A DNA stretch of 14,676 nt from JAYXXU01 sp049301135 (GTDB lineage Bacteria; Pseudomonadota; Gammaproteobacteria; Pseudomonadales; Moraxellaceae), in contig JBAQKP010000202.1 of NCBI GenBank assembly GCA_049301135.1, positions 1 through 14,676 of the forward strand. The letters are read 5' to 3'. Position 1 is the stretch's first letter. Each line of letters starts with the position of its first letter. Shown here one piece after another: positions 6,832-12,302 of this stretch. The notes under the pieces were generated by a model that had not been told where the DNA came from, ran no database searches, and saw only the letters and a list, made by a program, of their open reading frames with translations. The position numbers and the translations under genes were made by a program.

Positions 6832-7359
6832 TTAAAAATCGTCGTTGAAATCATCAGCCAGCTGATCATCCAAATCATCAAAACGATCTTCGATTCGATC
6901 TAGGTCAGCGAGGACTTTCTGGATAAATGCCAACTTTCGGGCAGTATCACGCGCTTCCGCCCAATCTTGCTCCATCCAGTCGATTTGAAACTCACGACAT
7001 AATGCCTCAAGCCATTGTTGTAGCTCAAGTCGCAAACTGACCAATTCGATTGCAGAGCGCACTTCATCCAGTTGTTCGCGTAGCTCGATGGCGTTTTGCA
7101 AAAAATCCATATCATGAATCGATTGCTCAAGCCCATGCGCTTGTCCATGCAGTGCCAATAGATGTGCAGCACGGCGGTCAGGCAACCGTAGCGTGTCGTA
7201 GGCTTGATTGACCAAAGTTGACAGTTGCAGTGCCTCGGCTGCATCAAAACCACCCACATCAGGATGGTATTGTTGTTGCCGTTCACGGTAACGCGCCGCC
7301 AGTGCAGCTTGATCCAGCACGGGATCGGTTTTTAGCCCAAAAAACTCAAAAAAATTCAA
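6832..7359 (-). CDS. hscB: Fe-S cluster assembly J-domain co-chaperone HscB
   Basis: 175 residues. The N-terminal J-domain (about 1-72) begins NFFEFFGLK and contains the HPD tripeptide at 32-34, which stimulates HscA ATPase. The C-terminal three-helix part contains DMDFLQNAIELREQLDE (83-99), the IscU-binding region seen in all HscB. The start codon is TTG at 7359: the same frame has a TGA at 7374-7372 with no ATG or GTG between, and the homology begins at residue 1. GAGG (7375-7372) gives a distant Shine-Dalgarno about 12 bases away. The tail is markedly acidic (DDLDDQLADDFNDDF) compared with E. coli. A short open frame ends on the TTG (TTGA), so start efficiency may depend on coupling. Confidence 0.94.
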   Translation of the reverse strand: MNFFEFFGLKTDPVLDQAALAARYRERQQQYHPDVGGFDAAEALQLSTLVNQAYDTLRLPDRRAAHLLALHGQAHGLEQSIHDMDFLQNAIELREQLDEVRSAIELVSLRLELQQWLEALCREFQIDWMEQDWAEARDTARKLAFIQKVLADLDRIEDRFDDLDDQLADDFNDDF

Positions 7360-7442
7360 GGAACAAAAGCCTCATGCCATGACGTCATAGCCGACTGGGC
7401 AACTGACCGATTTGTGCTCTGATGAAAGCGTTCATCAGACAC
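7356..7442 (-). CDS. Candidate small ORF (28 aa) coupled to hscB
   Basis: From GTG at 7442 the frame encodes 28 residues, beginning MSDERFHQSTNRS and ending MTSWHEAFVP, with its TGA overlapping the TTG start of hscB (TTGA). The same frame is open from the iscA stop codon onward (38 sense codons). No Shine-Dalgarno precedes the GTG; an internal ATG at 7388 would give a 10-residue peptide. A frame of this length arises by chance often, so it is speculative. If translated it could raise initiation at the weak TTG, or it could be the tail of an IscA read-through product. No family is recognised. Confidence 0.25.
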   Translation of the reverse strand: MSDERFHQSTNRSVAQSAMTSWHEAFVP

Positions 7443-7465
7443 AGCAGCAGATTGCTGAGTCGGCT
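7379..7465 (-). other. Nested inverted repeats in the iscA-hscB gap, possible structured RNA element
   Basis: AGCCGACT (7389-7396) and AGTCGGCT (7458-7465) are exact complements and would close a 61-base interior. Inside are a 9-bp hairpin TCTGATGAA/TTCATCAGA with a 4-base loop (7418-7439) and a 5-bp hairpin CAGCA/TGCTG with a 3-base loop (7445-7457), which abuts the outer stem. A 10-base perfect palindrome ATGACGTCAT (7379-7388) abuts the other side. In the mRNA the structure would begin a few bases after the iscA stop and end just before the hscB ribosome site. No T-run follows, so it is not a terminator. It may be a processing or stability element; function is inferred. Confidence 0.5.
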
Positions 7466-7469
7466 CAGA

Positions 7470-7790
7470 TTACACCGTAAATGATTCGCCGCAGCCACAT
7501 TCGCCGGTCTGGTTCGGATTGCGAAACTCAAAGCCTTGGTTCAGACCATGCGTGACATAATCCATCTCTAGACCATTCAGATAGACCAGACTTTTCGGGT
7601 CGATAAAGACTTTTACGCCATTGGCGTCAAAGCTTTGATCGTGCGGATCAACCTGATCGACAAACTCCAAGACATAAGCCAAGCCTGAACAGCCCGAAGT
7701 TTTCACCCCGACCCGAATACCTTCGCCTTTGCCACGATTGTGCAAAAAGGTTCTGACGTGTTCGGCGGCACGCTCACTGAGATGAATCAT
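7470..7790 (-). CDS. iscA: Iron-sulphur carrier/scaffold IscA (A-type)
   Basis: 106 residues, close to the 107 of E. coli IscA. Cluster or iron ligands are Cys34 (VKTSGCSGLAY) and Cys98/Cys100 in the C-terminal ECGCGESF. The opening MIHLSERAAEHVRTFL and the central VFIDPKSLVYLNGLEMDYV are standard A-type features. IscA accepts clusters or iron and hands them to apoproteins, particularly [4Fe-4S] targets under aerobic conditions. A good GAGGAG ribosome site lies about 8 bases ahead of the ATG. The position after iscU in the operon favours IscA over ErpA. The last codon is followed within five bases by the inverted repeats described at 7379-7465. Confidence 0.94.
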   Translation of the reverse strand: MIHLSERAAEHVRTFLHNRGKGEGIRVGVKTSGCSGLAYVLEFVDQVDPHDQSFDANGVKVFIDPKSLVYLNGLEMDYVTHGLNQGFEFRNPNQTGECGCGESFTV

Positions 7791-7838
7791 GTCAAACTCC
7801 TCAAAACCAAAATATTAGCCACATACAACAGCCCGAAT

Positions 7839-7865
7839 CGCTCACGCTGCTACAGCAGCATAGCG
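7839..7865 (-). other. Hairpin in the iscU-iscA gap
   Basis: GCTGC (7846-7850) and GCAGC (7855-7859) pair around a 4-base loop, and outer CGCT (7839-7842) and AGCG (7862-7865) extend it across a small internal loop. No T-run follows on the minus strand. It occupies part of the 94 bases between iscU and iscA, where there is no coding frame. A role in mRNA processing or stability is possible but unproven. Confidence 0.4.
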
Positions 7866-7884
7866 ACTAGGTCGGTCTTAAACG

Positions 7885-8274
7885 TCAGGCGCTTTGGCTA
7901 TGTTTACTGCGATAGTCGGCAATCGCCGCTTTGATCGCATCTTCGGCCAGTACAGAACAGTGGACTTTGACCGGTGGCAACGCCAACTCTTCGGCAATCG
8001 CCGAGTTCTTGATCTGTTGTGCTTGGTCGAGCGTTTTGCCTTTAAGCCACTCAGTGACCAATGAGCTAGACGCAATTGCCGAGCCACAGCCATAGGTTTT
8101 AAAACGCGCGTCTTCGATCACACCGTCATCGTTGACTTGAATCTGTAAGCGCATCACGTCACCACAAGCGGGCGCACCGACCATGCCAGTGCCAACGTTT
8201 TCGGCGGTTTTATCCAATACACCAACGTTGCGTGGGTTTTCGTAATGGTCAATCACTTTGTCGCTATAAGCCAT
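7885..8274 (-). CDS. iscU: Fe-S cluster scaffold IscU
   Basis: 129 residues (E. coli 128). Cluster ligands are Cys37 (GAPACGDVM), Cys63 (YGCGSAIASSS) and Cys106, with Asp39 and His105 next to them. LPPVK, the HscA recognition motif, is at 99-103. IscU receives sulphur from IscS and iron from an unidentified donor, builds a [2Fe-2S] cluster and is discharged by HscA/HscB. The start MAYSDKVIDHYENPRNVG is typical and has GGAGA about 9 bases upstream. The gap from iscS is 117 bases and contains a hairpin (8304-8329), so translation is not coupled to iscS. No unusual residue is seen. Confidence 0.97.
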   Translation of the reverse strand: MAYSDKVIDHYENPRNVGVLDKTAENVGTGMVGAPACGDVMRLQIQVNDDGVIEDARFKTYGCGSAIASSSLVTEWLKGKTLDQAQQIKNSAIAEELALPPVKVHCSVLAEDAIKAAIADYRSKHSQSA

Positions 8275-8303
8275 GATGCTTCTCCAAACCTCGGGGTCAG
8301 CCT

Positions 8304-8329
8304 AAATAAAGGGTACGCTGATCATACCC
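8304..8329 (-). other. Hairpin with T-rich tail in the iscS-iscU gap
   Basis: On the minus strand GGGTA (8329-8325) pairs with TACCC (8315-8311) across a 9-base loop that contains the palindrome TGATCA, followed directly by TTTATTT (8310-8304). It resembles a weak terminator. A full stop here would remove iscU from the operon, so partial attenuation or a processing hairpin is more plausible. Confidence 0.35.
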
Positions 8330-8391
8330 GTGATGTTTTAAACAGTAACGCTTACACACTTTGGCACACAATCTAGTGGAGCAAGCAAGCG

Positions 8392-9609
8392 TTAGTGCGC
8401 TGCCCATTCCACTTTCGAGAGATCCACACCTTCTTTGTACATGTCCCATAGCGGCGACAGGTCACGCAGCTTCTCGACGGCATGCCGTGAAAATTCAATC
8501 ACGCGGTCAATATCGTCATCGGTGGTAAACCGACCCAAGCTAAACCGAATCGAGCTGTGTGCCAGTTCATCTGACAAACCCAACGCCCGCAGCACATACG
8601 ATGGCTCTAGCGTTGCTGAGGTACAAGCGGAACCTGACGACACGGCCAAGTCTTTGAGCGCCATGATCAACGATTCGCCTTCCACGAAGTTAAAGCTGAC
8701 GTTCAAGTGATTGGCAGTACGCTGGGTCGGATGACCATTCAGATGCACTTCTTCCAAATCTTGTAAGCCTGCCCACAAGCGGTCACGCAAGATGGCCAAG
8801 CGTTGCATTTCGGCTTGCATTTCACGGCCAGCAATCTCGAAGCATTCGCCCATACCGACAATTTGATGGGTTGGCAAGGTGCCAGAGCGCATGCCACGCT
8901 CATGACCACCGCCATGAATCTGCGCTTTTAAACGCACACGCGGGCTACGACGCACAAATAACGCACCGATGCCTTTTGGGCCATAGGTTTTATGCGCACA
9001 AAAACTCATCAGATCCACTTTTAAGCTGGACAGATCAATCTCTACTTTGCCTGTGGCTTGTGCCGCATCGACATGCAAATAAATACCGCGTGCGCGGGTC
9101 ATCTCACCAATCGCAGCGATGTCAGTCACCGTGCCGATTTCGTTATTCACCATCATCAGCGAGACTAAAATCGTATCATCGCGTAACACGGCTTCAACCG
9201 CCGCCGGATGAATCAAGCCAGTGCCCGCTTCGGGCTGGAGATACGTCACCTCAAAGCCTTCATCTTCAAGCTGACGGCAGGCATCGAGTACGGCTTTGTG
9301 TTCGATCTTGCTGGTGACGATGTGTTTGCCTTTTTTGTGATAAAAGTGCGCGACACCTTTGATCGCAAGGTTATTCGACTCAGTCGCACCCGATGTCCAA
9401 ACAATCTCACGTGGATCGGCGTTGACCAAATCAGCCACTTGCTGACGGGCATGTTCAACCGCTTCTTCGGCTTGCCAGCCGTAACCATGCGAACGCGATG
9501 CAGGATTACCAAATGCACCGTCCATGGTCATGAATTGCATCATGCGTTCAGCCACACGCGGGTCGACTGGCGTGGTGGCGGCATAGTCGAGATAGATGGG
9601 ACGCTTCAT
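8392..9609 (-). CDS. iscS: Cysteine desulfurase IscS
   Basis: 405 residues from ATG 9609, against 404 in E. coli. This PLP enzyme turns cysteine into alanine and an enzyme persulphide, supplying sulphur to IscU, tRNA thiolation and molybdopterin synthesis. It opens with KRPIYLDYAATTPVDPRV. Lys207 in CAHKTYGPKG binds PLP; His104, Asp181 and Gln184 are the cofactor residues; the mobile-loop catalytic Cys329 is in SSGSACTSA. The C-terminus (PLWDMYKEGVDLSKVEWAAH) matches IscS, which contacts IscU there. The frame is open 77 codons further upstream across the end of iscR, but that part is unrelated. It lies 28 bases after iscR with only a weak GAG ribosome site. Confidence 0.97.
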   Translation of the reverse strand: MKRPIYLDYAATTPVDPRVAERMMQFMTMDGAFGNPASRSHGYGWQAEEAVEHARQQVADLVNADPREIVWTSGATESNNLAIKGVAHFYHKKGKHIVTSKIEHKAVLDACRQLEDEGFEVTYLQPEAGTGLIHPAAVEAVLRDDTILVSLMMVNNEIGTVTDIAAIGEMTRARGIYLHVDAAQATGKVEIDLSSLKVDLMSFCAHKTYGPKGIGALFVRRSPRVRLKAQIHGGGHERGMRSGTLPTHQIVGMGECFEIAGREMQAEMQRLAILRDRLWAGLQDLEEVHLNGHPTQRTANHLNVSFNFVEGESLIMALKDLAVSSGSACTSATLEPSYVLRALGLSDELAHSSIRFSLGRFTTDDDIDRVIEFSRHAVEKLRDLSPLWDMYKEGVDLSKVEWAAH

Positions 9610-9637
9610 GATGTCAAACTCAATAAAGATGAAAGGG

Positions 9638-10090
9638 TTAAACCGACTGCATGGCAGCCGTGTGTTGGCGCAGCGCAACAGTTTGTACGTTTTGCCGGTT
9701 GAGCAGACTGCCGAGTGTAATGTCAGCGAGATACGACTCAATATGATCGGACAACTCATGCCAAAGATCATGGGTGAGACACATCGCACCATTTTGACAA
9801 TTGCCACTGCCGTCACAGCGCGTGGCCTCAACGGATTCATTCACTGCGGAAATGATTTCCAACACCCGAATCTCAAGTGCAGGTCGCGCCAAGTGATAGC
9901 CACCGGCAGCGCCACGCACACTGGTCACCAAACCATGCCGCTTTAGCTTCGAAAACAATTGCTCCAAATAAGCAACTGAAATAGACTGACGCCCCGCGAT
10001 TTCAGCCAAGGTAATGGCCTGATCACTCGGCTGCAAAGCCAAATCAAGGAGGGCAGTCACTGCATAGCGACCGCGCGTCGTGAGGCGCAT
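9638..10090 (-). CDS. iscR: Rrf2-family [2Fe-2S] transcriptional regulator IscR
   Basis: 150 residues. The N-terminal winged helix (MRLTTRGRYAVTALLDLAL) and the recognition region RQSISVAYLEQLFSKLK are IscR hallmarks. Cluster ligands are Cys92, Cys98, Cys104 and His107, the same numbering as E. coli IscR. Holo-IscR represses type-1 sites such as its own promoter; apo-IscR acts at type-2 sites. ATG 10090 is chosen because the family starts MRLTTRGRYA; the frame runs 32 codons further upstream, past the predicted promoter, so those residues cannot be translated from it. It is the first gene of the isc operon. No good Shine-Dalgarno is seen. The C-terminus (after about 135) is variable. Confidence 0.96.
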   Translation of the reverse strand: MRLTTRGRYAVTALLDLALQPSDQAITLAEIAGRQSISVAYLEQLFSKLKRHGLVTSVRGAAGGYHLARPALEIRVLEIISAVNESVEATRCDGSGNCQNGAMCLTHDLWHELSDHIESYLADITLGSLLNRQNVQTVALRQHTAAMQSV

Positions 10091-10124
10091 AAGCGTACAT
10101 GCCGTTAGGGGATTGGATGATGCT

Positions 10125-10157
10125 AGGATAGCAATCCCGACTATTTTAGTCAAGATT
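10125..10157 (-). promoter_or_regulatory. isc operon promoter overlapped by an IscR type-1 site
   Basis: The minus strand has TTGACT (10153-10148) and TATCCT (10130-10125) separated by exactly 17 bases, a good sigma70 pair. Overlaid on the -35 and spacer is a 25-base dyad at 10133-10157: AATC, two bases, GACTA, a T-rich centre, TAGTC, two bases, GATT. It matches the known IscR type-1 consensus, including the TTGACTAAAATAGTC core. Predicted transcription starts near 10118, about 28 bases before the iscR ATG. Holo-IscR bound here would block RNA polymerase, giving negative feedback by cluster supply. Confidence 0.85.
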
Positions 10158-10205
10158 GAAATCTGCGCGGGAATAACAGAGGTCATACAAGATATTAAAT
10201 TTTAA

Positions 10206-10307
10206 TCACGTATTGTTTTGCTGAACTGGCACGGTTTGTTGAGCAGCATCGGGTTTGAACAGCATCAGGGCAAAACCGCCGAACGCGGCATGCACATGCA
10301 CATGCAC
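10206..10307 (-). CDS. Candidate small ORF or out-of-frame tail of the UbiJ-like gene
   Basis: From GTG 10307 a frame of 33 codons plus TGA reads VHVHVH (encoded by the hexamer repeat), then AAFGGFALMLFKPD, then AAQQTVPVQQNNT. It contains a short hydrophobic stretch and a polar Gln/Asn-rich end. No Shine-Dalgarno is seen. The frame is also open back into the last codons of the preceding gene in the -1 phase, so it could be the original C-terminal tail displaced by an indel, or simply chance. No stronger explanation was found for this 125-base gap. Confidence 0.3.
   Translation of the reverse strand: MHVHVHAAFGGFALMLFKPDAAQQTVPVQQNNT
10289..10306. repeat. Three tandem CATGCA hexamers
   Basis: Three perfect copies of CATGCA lie six bases beyond the stop of the UbiJ-like gene. 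The surrounding 20 bases (10288-10307) alternate purine and pyrimidine throughout. Being a six-base unit, copy-number change would preserve frame, adding or removing His-Val pairs in the small frame described at 10206-10307. Confidence 0.8.
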
Positions 10308-10312
10308 CAAGC

Positions 10313-11065
10313 TTAACGCAACAGTAGCAGCAGAATCACTGCCAACAGCAAGCTTGCACCAATTGCGGTACTCCAGAGCAGCATTTTATGTTGAAACTGT
10401 AGTTGCTGTAGCTCATGTGCCTGCTGCTTGATTGTGATATTGAGCTGTTCGATTTGTTTTTTTTGCTCATCAATCCGCTTGAGCAACGGCTTGACACGTT
10501 GTTGCTTGGCGGGCGGCTGGTCAGGCTTGGCTCTACCAAACCATGGAAAACTCAGCCAATTACTCAACATGTTACTGATGTTAAACGCGGTCATTAACTG
10601 GCGTAACTCGGCCACCAAATCGTCTTCGCCATGGATCAAAATTCCGTCCAGAATTTCTGGTGGCGCGGTCATAAATGCCCGAAAAAAAGTCGGAATCGAG
10701 CCATCCACCGTTGCTAGGTATTCAGTTTCGGGGGCTTGTTCATCAAGCAGCACGCCATGATGGCTAAATGTCGCATAAAAAGTATACGCGGGCAGGTGGG
10801 TACGAATCCGAATCACGGCATGTCGTGCGATGAGGCGTTCGGCCAAGCGCTGTGATGGCGTGTCGTGGCGCAACAAAAACGTCAACAGAGACTCAAACAC
10901 GATGAGCACCAGCGAAAACAGGGTGCTGGTCTCTTGCGATTCCGCGTTCGATTGATCTGCCGCTTCAGGCTTCGGTGCTGAGTCATCCGATGACTGACGA
11001 TTTGGCATTTGAATCAACAGCCCTTTGCGCGTCTTTTGTTGGTTTTTCGGCAGAGCTTGAGCCAT
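10313..11065 (-). CDS. UbiJ-like SCP2-domain protein with C-terminal membrane anchor
   Basis: 250 residues from ATG 11065; ATG 11008 is an alternative. A polar, Gln/Ser-rich N-terminus (1-47) is followed by LVLIVFESLLTFLLRHD (52-68), like the helix that opens UbiJ (xxIESLLNTFLxR), and a region to about 170 with the order of an SCP2-type lipid-binding fold (VIRIRTHLPAYTFYATF, then YLATVDGSIPTFFRAF, then ILIHGEDDLVAELRQLM). Residues 193-225 are a likely coiled coil and 228-249 (LLWSTAIGASLLLAVILLLLL) a transmembrane segment. UbiJ organises the ubiquinone biosynthesis complex by binding isoprenoid intermediates; E. coli UbiJ has no terminal anchor. Neither ubiE nor ubiB is nearby, so function is inferred. 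The protein ends abruptly one residue after the membrane segment. Confidence 0.5.
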   Translation of the reverse strand: MAQALPKNQQKTRKGLLIQMPNRQSSDDSAPKPEAADQSNAESQETSTLFSLVLIVFESLLTFLLRHDTPSQRLAERLIARHAVIRIRTHLPAYTFYATFSHHGVLLDEQAPETEYLATVDGSIPTFFRAFMTAPPEILDGILIHGEDDLVAELRQLMTAFNISNMLSNWLSFPWFGRAKPDQPPAKQQRVKPLLKRIDEQKKQIEQLNITIKQQAHELQQLQFQHKMLLWSTAIGASLLLAVILLLLLR

Positions 11066-11099
11066 AACACAGCGCCATAAAATGGATCGGTTTGTTATG

Positions 11100-11124
11100 T
11101 TGGACAATATCACAAAAATGTCAA
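11100..11124 (-). promoter_or_regulatory. Possible promoter for the UbiJ-like gene
   Basis: A perfect -35 hexamer TTGACA is on the minus strand at 11124-11119. The best -10 match is CATAAC at 19-base spacing, which is suboptimal. Two direct copies of AAATGTCA (11116-11123 and 11127-11134, 11 bases apart) overlap the -35, so a regulator could bind there. Weak evidence. Confidence 0.3.
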
Positions 11125-11181
11125 GCAAATGTCAGACACTTTTTAGTCTATTGGTCGAGTCACATGTTAAAATTGGGCGGG

Positions 11182-11220
11182 ACAGACCGTCTGTATCGCC
11201 AACAGGCTCTCGATTGAGCC
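11182..11220 (+). promoter_or_regulatory. Two inverted repeats in the phasin leader
   Basis: ACAGAC-C-GTCTGT (11182-11194) is a perfect 13-base dyad of the size of a repressor site. GGCTC-6-GAGCC (11205-11220) can form a small hairpin. Both lie 28-66 bases before the phasin ATG. A possible -10 TAAAAT (11168-11173) lies just upstream of the first dyad, without a clear -35. PHA-responsive repressors control phasin genes in other bacteria, but no such regulator gene is seen here. Confidence 0.35.
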
Positions 11221-11247
11221 ACTGCCAAATCTTCAGGAAGAGTAAAC

Positions 11248-11712
11248 ATGACCGCACCGGAACATCTTTCAACAGATGCAACACAGGCCGCGACTGATCA
11301 TCGTGCTTCCCGACGTAAAAGCGCACTCGACTTTCGTAAATACACTCAACAAATTTGGCTGGCTGGCCTCGGTGCGTTTTCGCGTGCGGAAGAAGAGGGC
11401 ACTCGCTTGTTTGACTCACTGGTCAAAGTCGGCGAAGAGCTTGAGCTCAAAACCACAGATATCGCAGACAGTACTGTGGGTGCGGTTGAAGAGGTGCGTG
11501 GTCGCGTGACTGAGCGGGTCTCTGACACCAAAGAGCGGGTCGAACGGGTTTTGGATGACCGCGTCAGCCAAACAGTCTCCAGAATTGGCCTTGCCTCACA
11601 TCGTGAAGTGGCCGAACTGACCAATATGATTGCTCGACTCACCGAGCAAGTCGAGTCATTGACTGACGAAGTGCGTGCCTTACGCGCCAGCCAGCAACCT
11701 GCCAAAAAATAG
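11248..11712 (+). CDS. Phasin (PhaF/PhaI-type granule-associated protein)
   Basis: 154 residues, acidic and helical. The segment YTQQIWLAGLGAFSRAEEEGTRLFDSLVKVGEE is the hallmark of the PhaF/PhaI phasin family: an amphipathic helix that coats polyhydroxyalkanoate granules. A long charged helix follows, then a probable leucine-type coiled coil at about 118-147 used for oligomerisation. The end is PAKK without the long Lys/Ala/Pro-rich histone-like domain of PhaF, so it is closer to PhaI. AGGAAG lies 7 bases before the ATG. No PHA synthase is in the window, so whether this cell makes PHA is unknown; similar proteins also occur in bacteria without phaC. In Pseudomonas the pha genes lie near ubiE-ubiJ-ubiB, which may explain the UbiJ-like neighbour. 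Confidence 0.85.
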   Translation: MTAPEHLSTDATQAATDHRASRRKSALDFRKYTQQIWLAGLGAFSRAEEEGTRLFDSLVKVGEELELKTTDIADSTVGAVEEVRGRVTERVSDTKERVERVLDDRVSQTVSRIGLASHREVAELTNMIARLTEQVESLTDEVRALRASQQPAKK

Positions 11713-11748
11713 TCAAAAACCGCCTCAACGCCGCTAATATCAGCAGAT

Positions 11749-11773
11749 AAACGACTCAATTGGGTCGTTTTGT
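11749..11773 (+). terminator. Intrinsic terminator after the phasin gene
   Basis: AAACGAC (11749-11755) and GTCGTTT (11764-11770) form a 7-bp stem with an 8-base loop that can tighten further, ending in a TTTT run. It lies 37 bases after the phasin stop and before the hupB promoter. Confidence 0.7.
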
Positions 11774-11794
11774 GCTTTAGATCACGGCTTGATC

Positions 11795-11823
11795 TTGTGT
11801 TACGGGCAGGCCATTGCTATAAA
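11795..11823 (+). promoter_or_regulatory. Probable hupB promoter
   Basis: TTGTGT (11795-11800) and TATAAA (11818-11823) are 17 bases apart, and TGC directly before the -10 gives an extended -10 element. A start near 11830 leaves a leader of about 50 bases before the hupB ATG. The -35 is weak at its last three positions, but the extended -10 compensates. Confidence 0.6.
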
Positions 11824-11879
11824 GGCCAAACGCCTGCTCCTAGGCACATGTCTTAACATTTTAGAGGATGCTCCTTTCC

Positions 11880-12152
11880 ATGAATAAATCGGAATTAATT
11901 GACGCAATCGCCAGCAAATCTGACCTGTCGAAAGCTCAAGCGGTACAAGCACTCGAGGCGACCTTTGCAGCCATCGAAGATGCGTTGAAAGCTGGCGAAG
12001 CCGTGACGTTGGTTGGTTTTGGGACATTTAGCGTTAAAGAGCGTGCAGCACGCACCGGCCGCAACCCAAAAACCGGTGAGCCGATCCAAATCGCGGCCAG
12101 CAAAGTACCTGGCTTTAAAGCTGGTAAAGGCTTAAAGGATGCTGTGTCTTAA
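11880..12152 (+). CDS. hupB: DNA-binding protein HU-beta
   Basis: 90 residues, the exact family length. It starts MNKSELIDAIA; the conserved GFGTF (46-50) and the DNA-arm motif RNPKTG (61-66), with intercalating Pro63, are present, and the C-terminal VPGFKAGKGLKDAV is standard. HU is an abundant nucleoid protein that bends DNA without sequence specificity. An ATG four codons upstream (11868) is in frame, but AGAGGA at 11863-11868 serves ATG 11880 and the homology begins there. The hupB-ppiD order is conserved in many gammaproteobacteria. The beta rather than alpha type is assigned from that context. It is monocistronic between a promoter and a strong terminator. Confidence 0.95.
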   Translation: MNKSELIDAIASKSDLSKAQAVQALEATFAAIEDALKAGEAVTLVGFGTFSVKERAARTGRNPKTGEPIQIAASKVPGFKAGKGLKDAVS

Positions 12153-12170
12153 GCATTGCTGAGTCATCAG

Positions 12171-12198
12171 GGCGCGCCTTTTGGCGCGTCTTTTGTTT
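12171..12198 (+). terminator. Strong intrinsic terminator after hupB
   Basis: GGCGCGCC (12171-12178) and GGCGCGTC (12183-12190) form an 8-bp G+C-rich stem (one G-T pair) with a TTTT loop, followed by TTTTGTTT. It begins 18 bases after the hupB stop and should separate hupB from ppiD transcription. Confidence 0.87.
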
Positions 12199-12230
12199 GT
12201 TGGGGCGGCAGGATTGCTGTTGCTTGTGTA

Positions 12231-12236
12231 TATAAT
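12231..12236 (+). promoter_or_regulatory. Perfect -10 hexamer in the ppiD upstream region
   Basis: TATAAT at 12231-12236 is an exact -10 match about 90 bases before ppiD, just after the hupB terminator, so ppiD probably has its own promoter. No good -35 is found at 16-18 bases. In E. coli ppiD responds to Cpx and heat stress; no clear binding site for these was recognised here. Confidence 0.45.
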
Positions 12237-12281
12237 TTGAAGCTCAAGCCTTGTTTGACCACAAGGAGAGGGCATCACAAC

Positions 12282-12302
12282 ATGACTAGCGCGGTATACT
12301 GA
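12282..12302 (+). other. Short leader ORF with strong ribosome site ahead of ppiD
   Basis: AAGGAGAGGG (12263-12272) is the strongest Shine-Dalgarno in the gap, and the first ATG after it (12282) encodes only six residues (MTSAVY) before TGA at 12300. A 5-bp hairpin GGTAT/ATACC (12293-12306) overlaps its stop. The ppiD ATG at 12329 has its own weaker GAGAG. This may be a regulatory upstream frame or chance. Confidence 0.3.

Noticed and set aside
9208..9702. A 164-codon plus-strand frame opposite iscS and the iscR end
   Set aside because: Antisense to the conserved iscS; no family resemblance and no ribosome site.
10266..10292. Possible intrinsic terminator after the UbiJ-like gene (GCCG/CGGC then GGTTTT on the minus strand)
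   Set aside because: The stem is only four base pairs and the T-run is four bases and offset by GG; too weak to annotate.
11346..11759. A 137-codon minus-strand frame opposite the phasin
   Set aside because: Very Ser/Thr/Arg-rich shadow of a helical charged gene; the plus-strand frame has clear phasin motifs and a ribosome site.
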